Shown piece after piece: positions 16,782 to 26,111 of a stretch of 64,000 nucleotides of DNA (the first letter of the stretch is position 1; every line of letters begins with the position of its first letter). Where the stretch lies: NCBI GenBank assembly GCA_011170375.1, contig DUEV01000004.1:222974-286973 (forward strand), given 5' to 3'. Below the pieces are notes generated by a model. It ran no database searches, was not told the origin of the DNA, and was given only the letters and a program-made list of their open reading frames with translations. The translations under genes were made by a program, and so were the position numbers. Source of the DNA: Dehalococcoidia bacterium (GTDB lineage: Bacteria > Chloroflexota > Dehalococcoidia > Dehalococcoidales > Fen-1064).

Positions 16782-16915
16782 TTCCCTCTTCCTCCGTAGC
16801 CTTTGTTGACCCGTTACTCGAACCTCTCTCCAAGACGAAAGCTAAGTACAATGGAAATATACCGTGTGGCTGCCAATCCGTCAATATTGGGAATAGCACA
16901 CAGGATGAGAGAAGA

Positions 16916-17259
16916 TTACTCTGCAAGGCCGTATTTAGTACCACGGAAACAGGTGGAGTACAGACGGATATTGCACTTGGTCGGCTTGCTGGAGTATCTG
17001 TTAAACAACAGAATGAGCTTATTGTCTCTCCCGCAATATAACGATACAGTAACTACGACAGCCCATACTAAGGTCATTACTACGCCCAGAATGGAGAGCC
17101 ATTTTGCCTTGTTTTGATCCTTCTTCTTGACGGCAAGTCCAGCAATTATCCCACCAAGCCAGGGTAAAAAGATAGGCAGAAGCCACCAAGCTGATGAGGT
17201 TTTCTGGGAGACGGAAACAGTTTCACTACATTATCAAATTGGCATTTGCCACATTTCAT
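16916..17259 (-). pseudogene. Decayed zinc-ribbon/two-helix membrane protein
   Basis: An ATG at 17259 opens a frame with a C-x2-C knuckle (MKCGKCQFDN). A shift of frame near 17225-17240 is needed to reach the rest: a segment with SSAWWLLPIFLPWLGGIIAG and then KAKWLSILGVVMTLVWAVVV, two hydrophobic helices, closed by TAA at 16916. The second frame has no start codon of its own. Zinc ribbon plus two helices is a common small-protein layout in these bacteria. Broken gene or base error cannot be separated from one sequence. Confidence 0.6.
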
Positions 17260-17299
17260 AGCATTTCCGAAGCCCTAAAGAGAGGGTCCTAGGGCATGA

Positions 17300-17757
17300 C
17301 TAGCGCAGTGGCTGACCACACTGGGTACAGAATCTTTCGCCAGGCAGAGTGGTATGCCCACATCTGGGGCATGTTACCGGGGCTGGAGGTGCCGGTGGTT
17401 GGCCGATAGAGGGCTGCGACAAGGAAGAGCCGCATTTAATGCAGAACCTGGACCCCTCTTTGTTCTCATACCCGCATTTGGCACACCTTGCTACCGATAC
17501 TGCCGGGGTTGGTTTCGGGGCAGTAAAATCATAACCGCACTGGCTACAGAACCTCACCCCTAACTCAACCGAAGCCTGGCAGCTAGGGCAAATAGTCCGC
17601 TGTACAGGTGGGGGGGTGATTGAGGCGGAGGAGGGGGCACTATCTCCACAGGCTTTTCCTCGACCACAACCAGCTTTTCTTCAGCCGGAGGCAGCGATAC
17701 TGCCGTCCGGTTTCCAGCAGCATCGTAGCTGTACACGACCCGCCGGCCATCTTCAAA
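17300..17757 (-). pseudogene. YD-motif/proline linker/zinc-ribbon protein with frameshift at a C7 run
   Basis: From 17757 the frame reads a YD-repeat-like segment (YSYDAAGNRT), then a Val/Glu and proline linker (VEIVPPPPPQSPP). It leaves frame at a run of seven Cs (17607-17613 as G on the plus strand). One frame over it continues as a zinc-ribbon string: TICPSCQ...FCSQCGYDF, ARCAKCGYENKEG...FCIKCG, and TCPRCGHTTLPGERFCTQCG, stopping at 17300. A GTG at 17557 could start the intact last 85 residues. No start codon was found for the upstream part. Homopolymer error, slippage or true decay are all possible. Confidence 0.6.
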
Positions 17758-18063
17758 TTATGGTTAACTTTATAATGAGTAGGGGTGAGTCACTGAAAAT
17801 AATGACCCGGGTCACTCTGATGAGTATTAACTGTCGTCTCACGTATAATCCATGTTATACTCACAGGCTCTTCAGTGCTAAATAACCCCCGCTCTTTCGT
17901 GAGGTAAGATACCTGATTACGCAGAAGTGAGCTGCGTTCTTTGGTGATATCTCTCACCATGGCCTGTAATATCCGCAGAGATAATTATTTCCTGATATTG
18001 ATTGCCTTCTGCAGCCAGTATATAATCGGCAACAAGGATTGTGTGAAAAGGAGCGTAAAGTAG
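17758..18063. other. Intergenic leader of the sugar-acid operon, with a 12-base palindrome
   Basis: No gene is seen in these 306 bases. The region holds the perfect palindrome TGACCCGGGTCA at 17803-17814, with a half-site-like TGAGTCA just before it (17786-17792). It could be an operator for the operon starting at 18064. Isolated TATAAT boxes occur at 17771 and near 17846 without convincing -35 partners. Confidence 0.4.
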
Positions 18064-19074
18064 ATGGGTAGTCGGTTTAAAGTCATGCGGGTAGATAGAA
18101 ACGGCAGTAGTGCCACTATGGTAGAAGAGAAAGAAGAATTAGCAAAAGTAGATGCTGAGTTAGTGGGAGTTGATTGTGCCACAGAAGACGATATAATCGA
18201 AGCAGCCACGGATGCTGATGTCATAATTACTCAAGGTGCCCAAATGACACGCCGGGTTATGGAGAAACTAGCTAAATGTAAGGCAATTGTCCGTTATGGT
18301 ATCGGATATGATACAGTTGATGTCGACGCGGCCACTGACAACGGTATCCTTGTGGTCAACGTCCCGGATTTCTGCTTTGAGGAGGTCGCCAACCATGCCA
18401 TTGCACTGCTGCTGGTATGTGCCAAGAAGCTAGTTTTTCTGAATAATCTGGTGAAGCAGGGCCACTGGATTGAAGCTAAACAAGCTCAAGTACCAATGGG
18501 GTCGATTTATGGAGAAACTCTGGGATTGATTGGTTGCGGTAACATTGGGCGAACGACGGCTAAAAAGGCGCAGTGTTTTGGTCTCAGAATATTAGGCTAC
18601 GACCCGTATGTGGATATTTCTGTGGCGCAGGAATCCGGAATAACCCTAGTGAGTATGGCTGAGCTGCTCGTGGCGTCGGACTATATCTCGGTTCACGCTC
18701 TCCTGAATAAAGAGACCAGGCATTTAATCGGTGAAGGTGAATTCAAACAGATGAAAGCAAGCGCGTATTTCATCAATACCGCTCGTGGTGCTGTAGTCGA
18801 TGAGGCAGCTCTTATCAAGGCTTTGCAGGAAAAGTGGATAGCCGGCGCGGCGCTCGATGTCTTCGAAGAAGAGCCTATTGCTTCGGATAACCCCCTCCTT
18901 AAGATGAACAACGTCGTTATTCTACCACACTCCGCTTCTTATTCCGATGTCGCTTTTCAGCGGCTGAGAACCTGTGTTGGACAAGAGGCAGCTAGGATTG
19001 CTGCTGGACGGTGGCCCAAGAATGTGGTGAATAAAACCGTTAAACCCAAATCTCATTTAGTGAAGGAGGAGTAG
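18064..19074 (+). CDS. D-isomer-specific 2-hydroxyacid dehydrogenase family protein
   Basis: 336 residues. NAD-binding fingerprint GLIGCGNIGRTTAKKA in the middle. Catalytic Arg in NTARGAVVDEAAL, Glu in LDVFEEEP and His in LPHSASYSD are all present. The family interconverts 2-keto acids and D-2-hydroxy acids (glycerate, phosphoglycerate and others); there is no ACT domain, so serine synthesis is unlikely. It is first in the plus-strand operon, one base from the next gene. Given the HpaI, Hyi and GarR-like genes downstream, hydroxypyruvate/glycerate is a reasonable guess for its substrate. Confidence 0.88.
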   Translation: MGSRFKVMRVDRNGSSATMVEEKEELAKVDAELVGVDCATEDDIIEAATDADVIITQGAQMTRRVMEKLAKCKAIVRYGIGYDTVDVDAATDNGILVVNVPDFCFEEVANHAIALLLVCAKKLVFLNNLVKQGHWIEAKQAQVPMGSIYGETLGLIGCGNIGRTTAKKAQCFGLRILGYDPYVDISVAQESGITLVSMAELLVASDYISVHALLNKETRHLIGEGEFKQMKASAYFINTARGAVVDEAALIKALQEKWIAGAALDVFEEEPIASDNPLLKMNNVVILPHSASYSDVAFQRLRTCVGQEAARIAAGRWPKNVVNKTVKPKSHLVKEE

Positions 19075-19075
19075 G

Positions 19076-19795
19076 ATGTCAGAATTGTCCGAGCAACAAA
19101 TGCTGGAAAAGTTACGCGGATTTGACACGCCGTCAATTACAAATATTGTAGCCACGTATCCGAATAACCCTCTTTGCCTGGGCCTTTATGAACCATGGGG
19201 GCAGAAGTGGTATACTGACCAATCGGTTCGCTGCATGTATCCGGAACTGGGTGGAACAATAGGCTATGCAGTGACGGTAGTGTACTCTCTACCTGACCCC
19301 AATTTTAATCGACTGTCCATGATAGACCTGGTGAATGCTTTTGAAAAATCAAAGAAACCGATAGTCGTTGTAATCGAGCAAGACTTTCCTCCGGAGATAA
19401 TGCCCAAAGTCGGGCTAGCTGGCGGTCAGATGACTACTATATTTAAAGCCTGCGGAGCTGTGGGTGTTGTAACCAACGGACCATCGAGGGATGTAGACGA
19501 AATACGACCAATGAAATTTCAATACATTATGAGCGGCGTTACACCGGGGCATGGGCCCATGGCGATTAGCGCGATAAATGTACCTGTTTCCGTTGCCGGG
19601 ATGGACGTAGCACCTGGCGAAATAATTCATATGGACGAAAATGGCGCATGCAAGTTCCCGGCAGATAAACTGGCGGATATCCGCAAGAATATTGATGCCC
19701 TTGCCAAACAAGAGAACGAACAGGCTAAAGCGTTACGCGCTGCAAGCACGTTTGAAGAGATAAGAGCAGCGTTGTCCGGCGGGAGTAATCGATAG
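19076..19795 (+). CDS. RraA family protein (keto-acid aldolase/decarboxylase-like)
   Basis: 239 residues of the RraA/HMG-aldolase fold, with the GVVTNGPSRDVDEI stretch carrying the substrate and metal-binding Arg-Asp pair. Members include 4-hydroxy-4-methyl-2-oxoglutarate aldolase, oxaloacetate decarboxylases and the RNase E inhibitor RraA. In this operon a small C-C lyase or decarboxylase role on a sugar-acid intermediate is more likely than RNA regulation. The start ATG follows AAGGAGGAG. Confidence 0.82.
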   Translation: MSELSEQQMLEKLRGFDTPSITNIVATYPNNPLCLGLYEPWGQKWYTDQSVRCMYPELGGTIGYAVTVVYSLPDPNFNRLSMIDLVNAFEKSKKPIVVVIEQDFPPEIMPKVGLAGGQMTTIFKACGAVGVVTNGPSRDVDEIRPMKFQYIMSGVTPGHGPMAISAINVPVSVAGMDVAPGEIIHMDENGACKFPADKLADIRKNIDALAKQENEQAKALRAASTFEEIRAALSGGSNR

Positions 19796-19841
19796 AGACC
19801 ACAGGAAGAGACAGATCTGAGAAAAAAACAGGAGGTTAAAT

Positions 19842-20636
19842 ATGAAGAAAAATGTACTCCGTGAGCTTCTGAACGAAGGGAAGTCTACTCTGGGTACCCA
19901 TGTCATATCCGCCTGGCCGGGAATTGTGGAGGTAATCGGTCATTCAGCCGCCTTCGATTATATTGAATACGTCGGGGAATATTCCCCTTTTAGCTTAGAG
20001 CAACTGGACAATTTCGGGAGAGCTATTGAACTTTTCCCTGACATGTCCTCAATGATGAAGGTAGAGGAGCATAACAGAGGATTCATCGCCACCAGAGCAA
20101 TAGACGCTGGTATCCAGAATGTACTCTTTACAGATTGCCGCTCTGCAGAAGACGTTCAGGAGTGTATTCATCTGGTCAGGGCAGAGACGCCCGAAGCCGG
20201 TGGCACCCATGGCGGTCACATGCGGCGAAGCGTAGGTTATGTCCTCGAAGGTGGTTCGGAGGCATGGGTAAAGGCAATGGATGATGTCGTCATCGCCATC
20301 ATGATTGAGAAAAAGGGAGCCATTGAGAAACTGGAAGAAATACTGTCTGTTAAAGGTGTGGATATGGTACAATTCGGCCCCTCCGATTACTCAATAAGCG
20401 TTGGCAAGCCGGGAAAGGCAGGAAGTCCAGAAATACAGAAAGTACAACGCTATATGATAGGACTTGCCCTGCAAAAGGGTGTCGCCCCGAGAGTAGAAAT
20501 AGCCAGTTTTGAGCAGGCTAAACCGTATATTGAACTGGGGGTGCGCCACTTCTGTATAGGTTGGGACCTGCGTACCATATTTACGTGGTGTCAGCAACAG
20601 GCAAAAGGTATGCAGAAAATGCTTGCTTCTACGTAG
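19842..20636 (+). CDS. HpcH/HpaI family class II aldolase
   Basis: 264 residues of the phosphoenolpyruvate/pyruvate-domain TIM barrel. The metal-binding Glu (MIEKKGAI) and Asp (VQFGPSDYSISVG) positions are in place, and the GTHGGHMRR segment may hold the substrate loop. Such aldolases split 2-keto-3-deoxy sugar acids into pyruvate plus an aldehyde; GarL of the glucarate route gives tartronate semialdehyde. The GarR-like reductase and Hyi-like isomerase later in this operon would then take that aldehyde to glycerate. Good ribosome site AGGAGG seven bases before ATG. Confidence 0.85.
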   Translation: MKKNVLRELLNEGKSTLGTHVISAWPGIVEVIGHSAAFDYIEYVGEYSPFSLEQLDNFGRAIELFPDMSSMMKVEEHNRGFIATRAIDAGIQNVLFTDCRSAEDVQECIHLVRAETPEAGGTHGGHMRRSVGYVLEGGSEAWVKAMDDVVIAIMIEKKGAIEKLEEILSVKGVDMVQFGPSDYSISVGKPGKAGSPEIQKVQRYMIGLALQKGVAPRVEIASFEQAKPYIELGVRHFCIGWDLRTIFTWCQQQAKGMQKMLAST

Positions 20637-20653
20637 CCTAAGGAGAGTACAAA

Positions 20654-22024
20654 ATGAGATACGAGGGCGATAAGGTCAAGGGAATAGATATTGCGTATAT
20701 CGGTGGTGGTTCCAGGGGGTGGGCCAGAAACTTGATGCAAGACCTTGCACTCGAAGAAAGACTATCCGGGAATGTGAGATTATACGACATTGATTATCAG
20801 GCTGCTTGCGATAATGCAACGATTGGTAATAGTCTGCCCCAGTATCCTGAAACCAAATCCAGGTGGAAGTATGAGGCTTCGGAGACCATAGAAAAAGCAC
20901 TTGGCGGGTCGGATTTCGTTCTTATCTCGATGTTACCGGGAACTTTTGATGAGATGGAATCTGACGTCCATCTGCCCGAAGAATATGGGATATACCAGTC
21001 AGTAGGCGATACCACCGGACCGGGAGGTCTTGTCAGGTCTTTGCGGACAATACCTATGTTTATAGAGTTCGCTGAAGCCATAAAACAGTATTGCCCCAAG
21101 GCATGGGTAATTAACTATACCAATCCGATGTCCGTTTGCGTCAGGACACTCTACAAAATCTTTCCCGGGGTAAAGGCTTTCGGTTGTTGTCACGAAGTTT
21201 TTAAATCACAGGAGCAACTTGGTATCGCGTATACAGAGAAGACGGGCGCCAAGTTAACGAGGCAAGACGTCAAAGTTAATGTCATGGGCATTAATCATTT
21301 CACGTGGATTGATAAAGCATACTACAATGGTATCGACCTGATACCGTACTATCGCGAGTTTGTTGATAAGTATTATGAAGAAGGCTATGGAGAATGGCGG
21401 AATTCGGTATTTGATACCGCCCATCGGGTCAAGTTCGACCTGTTTAAGCGATATGGAATAATCGCTGCTGCCGGGGACCGGCATCTTGCTGAGTTCTGTC
21501 CGCCATGGTACTTGAAAGACCCTGAGACAGCCGAAAAATGGAAGTTCCACCTGACGCCGATTAGCTGGAGAAAAGAGGACCTGAAGAATAAGCTGAAGGC
21601 CAGCGCTGAATTCCTCTCAGGTAAAGAGAAAATGGTATTGAAACCGTCCGGCGAAGAGACCATAAGGCAGATAAAGGCAATATTGGGACTGGGAGATTTT
21701 GTCACAAACGTTAATCTACCTAATATCGGGCAGCTAGACGGCTTACCCATGGAGGCGGTGGTTGAGACCAATGCGGTATTTTCGAGCGATAGCGTGGTGC
21801 CTGTCATAGCCGGCAGATTTTCACCGGAGGTCAACAGTCTTGTTTTAAGGATTATAATTAATCATGAAACGATACTCAAAGCGGGTATCGACAGGGACAT
21901 TAATTTGGCGTTCCGGGCATTTGTTAACGACCCCTTGGTTACAATAGAAATCGATGAAGCGAGGGAGTTGTTCAAACGCATGCTCAATAACACGAAAAAA
22001 TATTTGCCTGGATGGCAGCTCTAA
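20654..22024 (+). CDS. Glycoside hydrolase family 4 enzyme (NAD/metal dependent)
   Basis: 456 residues. N-terminal NAD-binding IAYIGGGSRGWARNL. The family's metal ligands appear as Cys in FGCCHE and His in MGINHFTWI. GH4 enzymes oxidise C3 of the sugar, eliminate the aglycone and re-reduce it; family members include alpha-glucosidases, galactosidases, glucuronidases and galacturonases. Being inside a sugar-acid operon, an alpha-uronidase (galacturonase-like) activity is the first guess, not proven. No signal peptide, so it works inside the cell on an imported glycoside. AAGGAG precedes the ATG. Confidence 0.88.
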   Translation: MRYEGDKVKGIDIAYIGGGSRGWARNLMQDLALEERLSGNVRLYDIDYQAACDNATIGNSLPQYPETKSRWKYEASETIEKALGGSDFVLISMLPGTFDEMESDVHLPEEYGIYQSVGDTTGPGGLVRSLRTIPMFIEFAEAIKQYCPKAWVINYTNPMSVCVRTLYKIFPGVKAFGCCHEVFKSQEQLGIAYTEKTGAKLTRQDVKVNVMGINHFTWIDKAYYNGIDLIPYYREFVDKYYEEGYGEWRNSVFDTAHRVKFDLFKRYGIIAAAGDRHLAEFCPPWYLKDPETAEKWKFHLTPISWRKEDLKNKLKASAEFLSGKEKMVLKPSGEETIRQIKAILGLGDFVTNVNLPNIGQLDGLPMEAVVETNAVFSSDSVVPVIAGRFSPEVNSLVLRIIINHETILKAGIDRDINLAFRAFVNDPLVTIEIDEARELFKRMLNNTKKYLPGWQL

Positions 22025-22069
22025 TGGACACTGTTCAGGTAGTTCCGGCTTATACATAAGGAGGACCAA

Positions 22070-23137
22070 ATGGCAAAGAAACAAGAATTTGCCGTTGGGA
22101 GATTTATCCCTTCACCCTTATGGGATGAGTTAATTCGTTTGCGAAAGAACAATAAACGCTATCTCAGAGAGCTAGTTAAACGTGAGGGTAATGAAAGGGC
22201 CAGGCGTAATACAATTACAGATGACGGTCGTCTGATTATTTTGGCGGCGGACCATACGGCACGGAGAATAATGTCATCCGGCATTGATAAGTTGGGCATG
22301 GCTAACCGGATAAACTATATCGGCAGAATTTTACGGGTAATTTGTGGTAACCCGCAAATCGACGGAGTCATGGGCACACCTGATGTTTTAGAGGACTTAC
22401 TTTTATTTAACTACCTGAACAAAGAGCATGGCGGTGATGATTTTCTGGACAGGCGTTTATTGATAGGCTGTATGAATCGTCTCGGCCTGAAAGACGCAAT
22501 ATTCGAGCTGGACGACGGATTATCAGGTTATGGTGCAGACTATGCCAGTGAAATGGGGATAGACGGAGTTAAACTGATGTTCCGCTATGATGCCAACTCC
22601 CAAGACTCAAGAAAGACACTAGAATATTGTGTGCAGGCAATGAATGAGTGCCATAAACATAACCTGCCAGTTTTTCTGGAAGCCATGGCTGTTGAAGTCA
22701 AAAACGGGAAGGTGTCACAAAAAGAGGATATCGAGTCATTACTGCAGGTTGTCTGTATTGCCAACGGGCTTTCTACATCCTCACTGGGAACTTGGCTGAA
22801 GTTACCATACATCCGGGATTCAGGAGGGCTTAACTATAGCGATGTCATCGCGGCGACATCCTACCCTGTACTCGTTCTTGGAGGAGCAGCTACGGGTCAA
22901 CCCGAAGAGCTTGTTAATAATGTCAATGAAGCAATGCTCGCCGGTGCCTCCGGCGGACTGCTGGGACGACAGGTACTCTTCCCAGGACAGCATGACCCTT
23001 ATGCAATGGGGAGGGCTATCAGTGAGGTTATTCATAACCGTAAGGACGACAACAAACAAGTTATAGATAAAGCAATGCAGCTATTAGCCACGGAGGAGGG
23101 TGAGGGTATCGACCGTTTCAGCAGATTGGTGGGGTGA
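22070..23137 (+). CDS. DeoC/LacD-like class I aldolase (Cgl0159 type)
   Basis: 355 residues, a TIM barrel resembling the Cgl0159/IolJ-like aldolases found in inositol and sugar-acid clusters. Recognisable pieces are LIILAADHTARR near the start, the GVMGTPDVLEDL segment, DGVKLMFRYD and a C-terminal phosphate-binding VLVLGGAATG. The lysine in GVKLM is the likely Schiff-base residue by family analogy. In inositol breakdown such aldolases split 2-deoxy-5-keto-gluconate 6-phosphate. It lies directly before the phosphofructokinase-type gene, which could supply its phosphorylated substrate. Confidence 0.72.
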   Translation: MAKKQEFAVGRFIPSPLWDELIRLRKNNKRYLRELVKREGNERARRNTITDDGRLIILAADHTARRIMSSGIDKLGMANRINYIGRILRVICGNPQIDGVMGTPDVLEDLLLFNYLNKEHGGDDFLDRRLLIGCMNRLGLKDAIFELDDGLSGYGADYASEMGIDGVKLMFRYDANSQDSRKTLEYCVQAMNECHKHNLPVFLEAMAVEVKNGKVSQKEDIESLLQVVCIANGLSTSSLGTWLKLPYIRDSGGLNYSDVIAATSYPVLVLGGAATGQPEELVNNVNEAMLAGASGGLLGRQVLFPGQHDPYAMGRAISEVIHNRKDDNKQVIDKAMQLLATEEGEGIDRFSRLVG

Positions 23138-23140
23138 AAA

Positions 23141-24361
23141 ATGAAAGGTAATGTCCTGATAGCCCAATCAGGTGGTCCGACGGCGGTAATCAATTCCAGT
23201 TGCTGCGGTATAATCCAGGAAGTGGCAAAGCACAAAGCTGGGTCAACCGGAGTCTACGGAGCAATCAACGGCATCCTGGGTGTGCTCAACGAGGAACTGG
23301 TCGATCTAAACAAGGAAGATGCATCCACCATCGAATTGCTCAAGCAGACTCCTTCCTCGGCTCTGGGCTCCTGCCGCTATAAGTTGTCTGATAATGATTA
23401 TGACCGTTTGCTCAACGTAATAGAAGCTCACGATATCCGTTATTGTTTCTTCATCGGCGGCAACGATACCATGGACACCGCCGACAAAGTCGACAGGCTG
23501 CTGAAAGAGCAAAACTGGGAATCATGTGTGATTGGGATTCCGAAGACAGTAGACAATGACCTGGTTGAAACTGACCATTGTCCCGGCTATCCCTCAACAG
23601 CAAGGTGGTTAGCCATTGCTGTTCGTGATGCAGGACTAGACACCAGAGCAATCTACACATCGGATACCATTAAGATAATCGAGACTATGGGACGCGACTC
23701 AGGATGGCTGGCAGCAGCTTCTGCGCTGGCGAGAGATGGTGATTTTTCTGCTCCACACCTCATCTATTTCCCCGAACGACCTCTGCATCCGGACAAGTTC
23801 CTGGCCGATGTTAAGGAGGTCTATAGCCAGCTTGGTTATGCAGTGCTTATCGTTTCCGAAGGACTTAAAGGTGAAGATGGCACTCCGCTTGTGGAATCCA
23901 AGGCAGAGCTGGATGTTGATGCCTTTGGGCATGCTCAAAGGGGCGGGGTTGCTGATTATCTTTGCCATCTGATAACAGATAATCTTAAGCTGAAAGCCAG
24001 ATTCGACAAGCCCGGGACGATACAGCGTGTATCAATGGCCTGCGCATCTGAAGTAGACCTTGAGGAGGCATACGAGGTGGGGAGAAAAGCTGTCAGTGAA
24101 GCACTGGCCGGGAAATCGGGACAGATGATAACTCTCCTGAGGGAACCAGGAGACGAGTACAGATGCTCAACAGGAGCGATTCCCTTGAGCCAGGTTGCTA
24201 ACAGGTCACGATTCCTTCCTGATAATTTCATTAATCCGGATGGGAACGATGTGACACAGGCATTCGTAAATTGGTTAGAGCCTCTGTTGAGTCCGGGACT
24301 ACCGGCATATGCGCACCTGAGAGGTAGTATGGTCGATAAGAAACTGGATGCTTTCCATTAG
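23141..24361 (+). CDS. PfkA-family phosphofructokinase, PPi-type residues
   Basis: 406 residues. Substrate and phosphoryl-donor motifs: AQSGGPTAVIN at the start, GGNDTMDTAD (D109 at the position that is Gly in ATP enzymes), PKTVDND (K135, also the PPi-type residue) and MGRDSGWLA. The D/K pair is known to favour pyrophosphate over ATP. It normally makes fructose 1,6-bisphosphate. Here it sits three bases after an aldolase and before an IolB-like gene, so it may phosphorylate a keto-sugar acid instead of fructose 6-phosphate, the job of IolC in standard inositol clusters. That role is inferred. Confidence 0.85.
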   Translation: MKGNVLIAQSGGPTAVINSSCCGIIQEVAKHKAGSTGVYGAINGILGVLNEELVDLNKEDASTIELLKQTPSSALGSCRYKLSDNDYDRLLNVIEAHDIRYCFFIGGNDTMDTADKVDRLLKEQNWESCVIGIPKTVDNDLVETDHCPGYPSTARWLAIAVRDAGLDTRAIYTSDTIKIIETMGRDSGWLAAASALARDGDFSAPHLIYFPERPLHPDKFLADVKEVYSQLGYAVLIVSEGLKGEDGTPLVESKAELDVDAFGHAQRGGVADYLCHLITDNLKLKARFDKPGTIQRVSMACASEVDLEEAYEVGRKAVSEALAGKSGQMITLLREPGDEYRCSTGAIPLSQVANRSRFLPDNFINPDGNDVTQAFVNWLEPLLSPGLPAYAHLRGSMVDKKLDAFH

Positions 24362-24400
24362 AGAAATATAAACTCTTGTTAAGGAGATATTCACAACAAG

Positions 24401-25189
24401 ATGATAATAAGACAATCACAGCATTTCATGAGTGGCTACAATGGCATCGTAGATGCTGAAACGTATCCCGAGATGCTGATGGACTTCGGTATACTGATGC
24501 TGGATACGGGTGACGAATTCGTTGATAGGCAGCCTAAAGAGAGGGCTTTCCTCCTAATCAACGGCGCTGTAGAGTTAGAGTGGGATGGTAGCAAAGCCAT
24601 CATTGAAAGGGGCTCTTGCTTTGATGAAGCACCTTCCTGCTTGCACGTGCCATCGGGGGTCTCAGTCACTCTGCGTGGTCGCAAGCCCCATACTGAGCTA
24701 TCTGTGCATCGTACTGAAAACGACCAATCATTTCAACCGATATTATTCAGGCCTCAGGATTGTCAGATACGCGAGGTTGGGACTGGTACTATGAAAGAGA
24801 TGGCAACCCGAACAGTAAGAACGGTCTTTGACAAATCCAGTCGGCCGCAGTCCAATCTTGTACTGGGCGAAACGGTCAATCTGCCGGGGCGATGGTCAGG
24901 ATATCCGCCTCACTATCACCCGCAGCCCGAGATATACCTCTATAAGTTCAACCCCGAAAAGGGTTTTGGCTATGCCGAACTGGGCGATGAGGTCTACAAG
25001 GTGAAGAGTAATGACGTGACCCTGATGACAGACGGAGTAAGTCATCCTCAGGTAGCGGCACCGGGATATGTAATGTACTACCTCTGGGTTATCAGGCATC
25101 TTGAGGGATTACCCTACACTGGGCCAATCTTTGCTCCTGAACACTTGTGGCTCAATGACAAGGACGCAACGATTTGGCCTGATAGGTAA
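24401..25189 (+). CDS. IolB-like 5-deoxy-glucuronate isomerase
   Basis: 262 residues, two-cupin fold of the IolB family. Metal-site residues are visible as H171, H173 and E177 in PPHYHPQPEIYLY, and the C-terminal HPQVAAPGYVMYYLWV segment is typical. IolB converts 5-deoxy-glucuronate to 2-deoxy-5-keto-gluconate in myo-inositol breakdown. Other inositol genes (iolD, iolE, iolG) are not in the window, so the real substrate may be another uronate-like acid. It follows the phosphofructokinase-type gene by 39 bases; AAGGAG lies 14 bases before the ATG. Confidence 0.82.
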   Translation: MIIRQSQHFMSGYNGIVDAETYPEMLMDFGILMLDTGDEFVDRQPKERAFLLINGAVELEWDGSKAIIERGSCFDEAPSCLHVPSGVSVTLRGRKPHTELSVHRTENDQSFQPILFRPQDCQIREVGTGTMKEMATRTVRTVFDKSSRPQSNLVLGETVNLPGRWSGYPPHYHPQPEIYLYKFNPEKGFGYAELGDEVYKVKSNDVTLMTDGVSHPQVAAPGYVMYYLWVIRHLEGLPYTGPIFAPEHLWLNDKDATIWPDR

Positions 25190-25320
25190 CCACGTTCTTT
25201 AGGAGTATCAGGTTTGCGATAAGATGGGGCAATTGGTTATAGCCCACTTATAGGTCGATTTTCCAGATATCATCCATTCAGCGCAATAGGCTGGTACGAT
25301 TAAGAGGTAAGGAGTGCCAT

Positions 25321-26109
25321 ATGCCAAAATTCAGTGCTAATTTATCAATGATGTTTACCGATACCGATTTTCTCAGCCGGTTTGAACGGGCAGCCAGTTC
25401 GGGTTTCACTGGTATCGAGTTTATGTTTCCCTATGATTTCGACAAGCAAGTTATTATTGAGAAACTGCAGAAACACAAATTACAGGTGGTCCTGCACAAC
25501 TTTCCTGTGGGTAACTGGGATGCCGGAGAAAGAGGGCTGGCGTGTTTGCCGGATAGAGTACAGGAGTTCCAGGATAGTGTCGGGCAGGCCATTGAATATG
25601 CCAAAGCATTAAAATGCCCCAGACTAAATTGCATGGCCGGTCTTACCCCGAAAAATCACACGGTAGACAAAACTAAGCAGATTTATGTTGACAATTTAAG
25701 ATTCGCTGCAGCTGCTCTGGATAATGAGGGCATACATTTGATGATTGAGCCGATTAATCATATAGATATGCCGGGTTTCTATTTGAATTATACCAGTCAG
25801 GCTTTGGATATGATTAAAGAGGTCGACCACCCCAACTTGTATCTACAATATGACATCTATCATGCCCAGATGCTGGAAGGTAATTTGACCAAAACCATCA
25901 GGGACAACATCAAACTGATTGAACACCTGCAACTGGCGGACGTCCCCGGCAGGCATGAGCCCGGGACCGGAGAGATCAATTTTACGAACCTTTTCCGTTT
26001 CATCGACGAGTCCGGATATAACGGCTGGATAGGCTGTGAGTATAGACCGACAGGTAAAACAGAAGACGGTCTTGATTGGATTAAACCGTATTTAAGAAAG
26101 GAAGGATGA
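25321..26109 (+). CDS. Hyi-like hydroxypyruvate isomerase / TIM-barrel sugar isomerase
   Basis: 262 residues of the xylose-isomerase-like TIM barrel, closest in layout to hydroxypyruvate isomerase: starts MPKFSANLSMMF, metal Glu in MIEPINHIDMPGFYL, a DIYHAQ segment and a second Glu in IGCEYRPTG. Hyi converts hydroxypyruvate and tartronate semialdehyde into each other. The next gene overlaps and encodes a tartronate-semialdehyde reductase type enzyme, which fits. There are 131 bases without a gene before it, the largest gap in the operon; no terminator was seen there. Confidence 0.85.
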   Translation: MPKFSANLSMMFTDTDFLSRFERAASSGFTGIEFMFPYDFDKQVIIEKLQKHKLQVVLHNFPVGNWDAGERGLACLPDRVQEFQDSVGQAIEYAKALKCPRLNCMAGLTPKNHTVDKTKQIYVDNLRFAAAALDNEGIHLMIEPINHIDMPGFYLNYTSQALDMIKEVDHPNLYLQYDIYHAQMLEGNLTKTIRDNIKLIEHLQLADVPGRHEPGTGEINFTNLFRFIDESGYNGWIGCEYRPTGKTEDGLDWIKPYLRKEG

Positions 26110-26111
26110 CA

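Noticed and set aside
16803..17117. Plus-strand frame of 104 codons
   Set aside because: It reads against the decayed zinc-ribbon/membrane gene and has no protein-like pattern.
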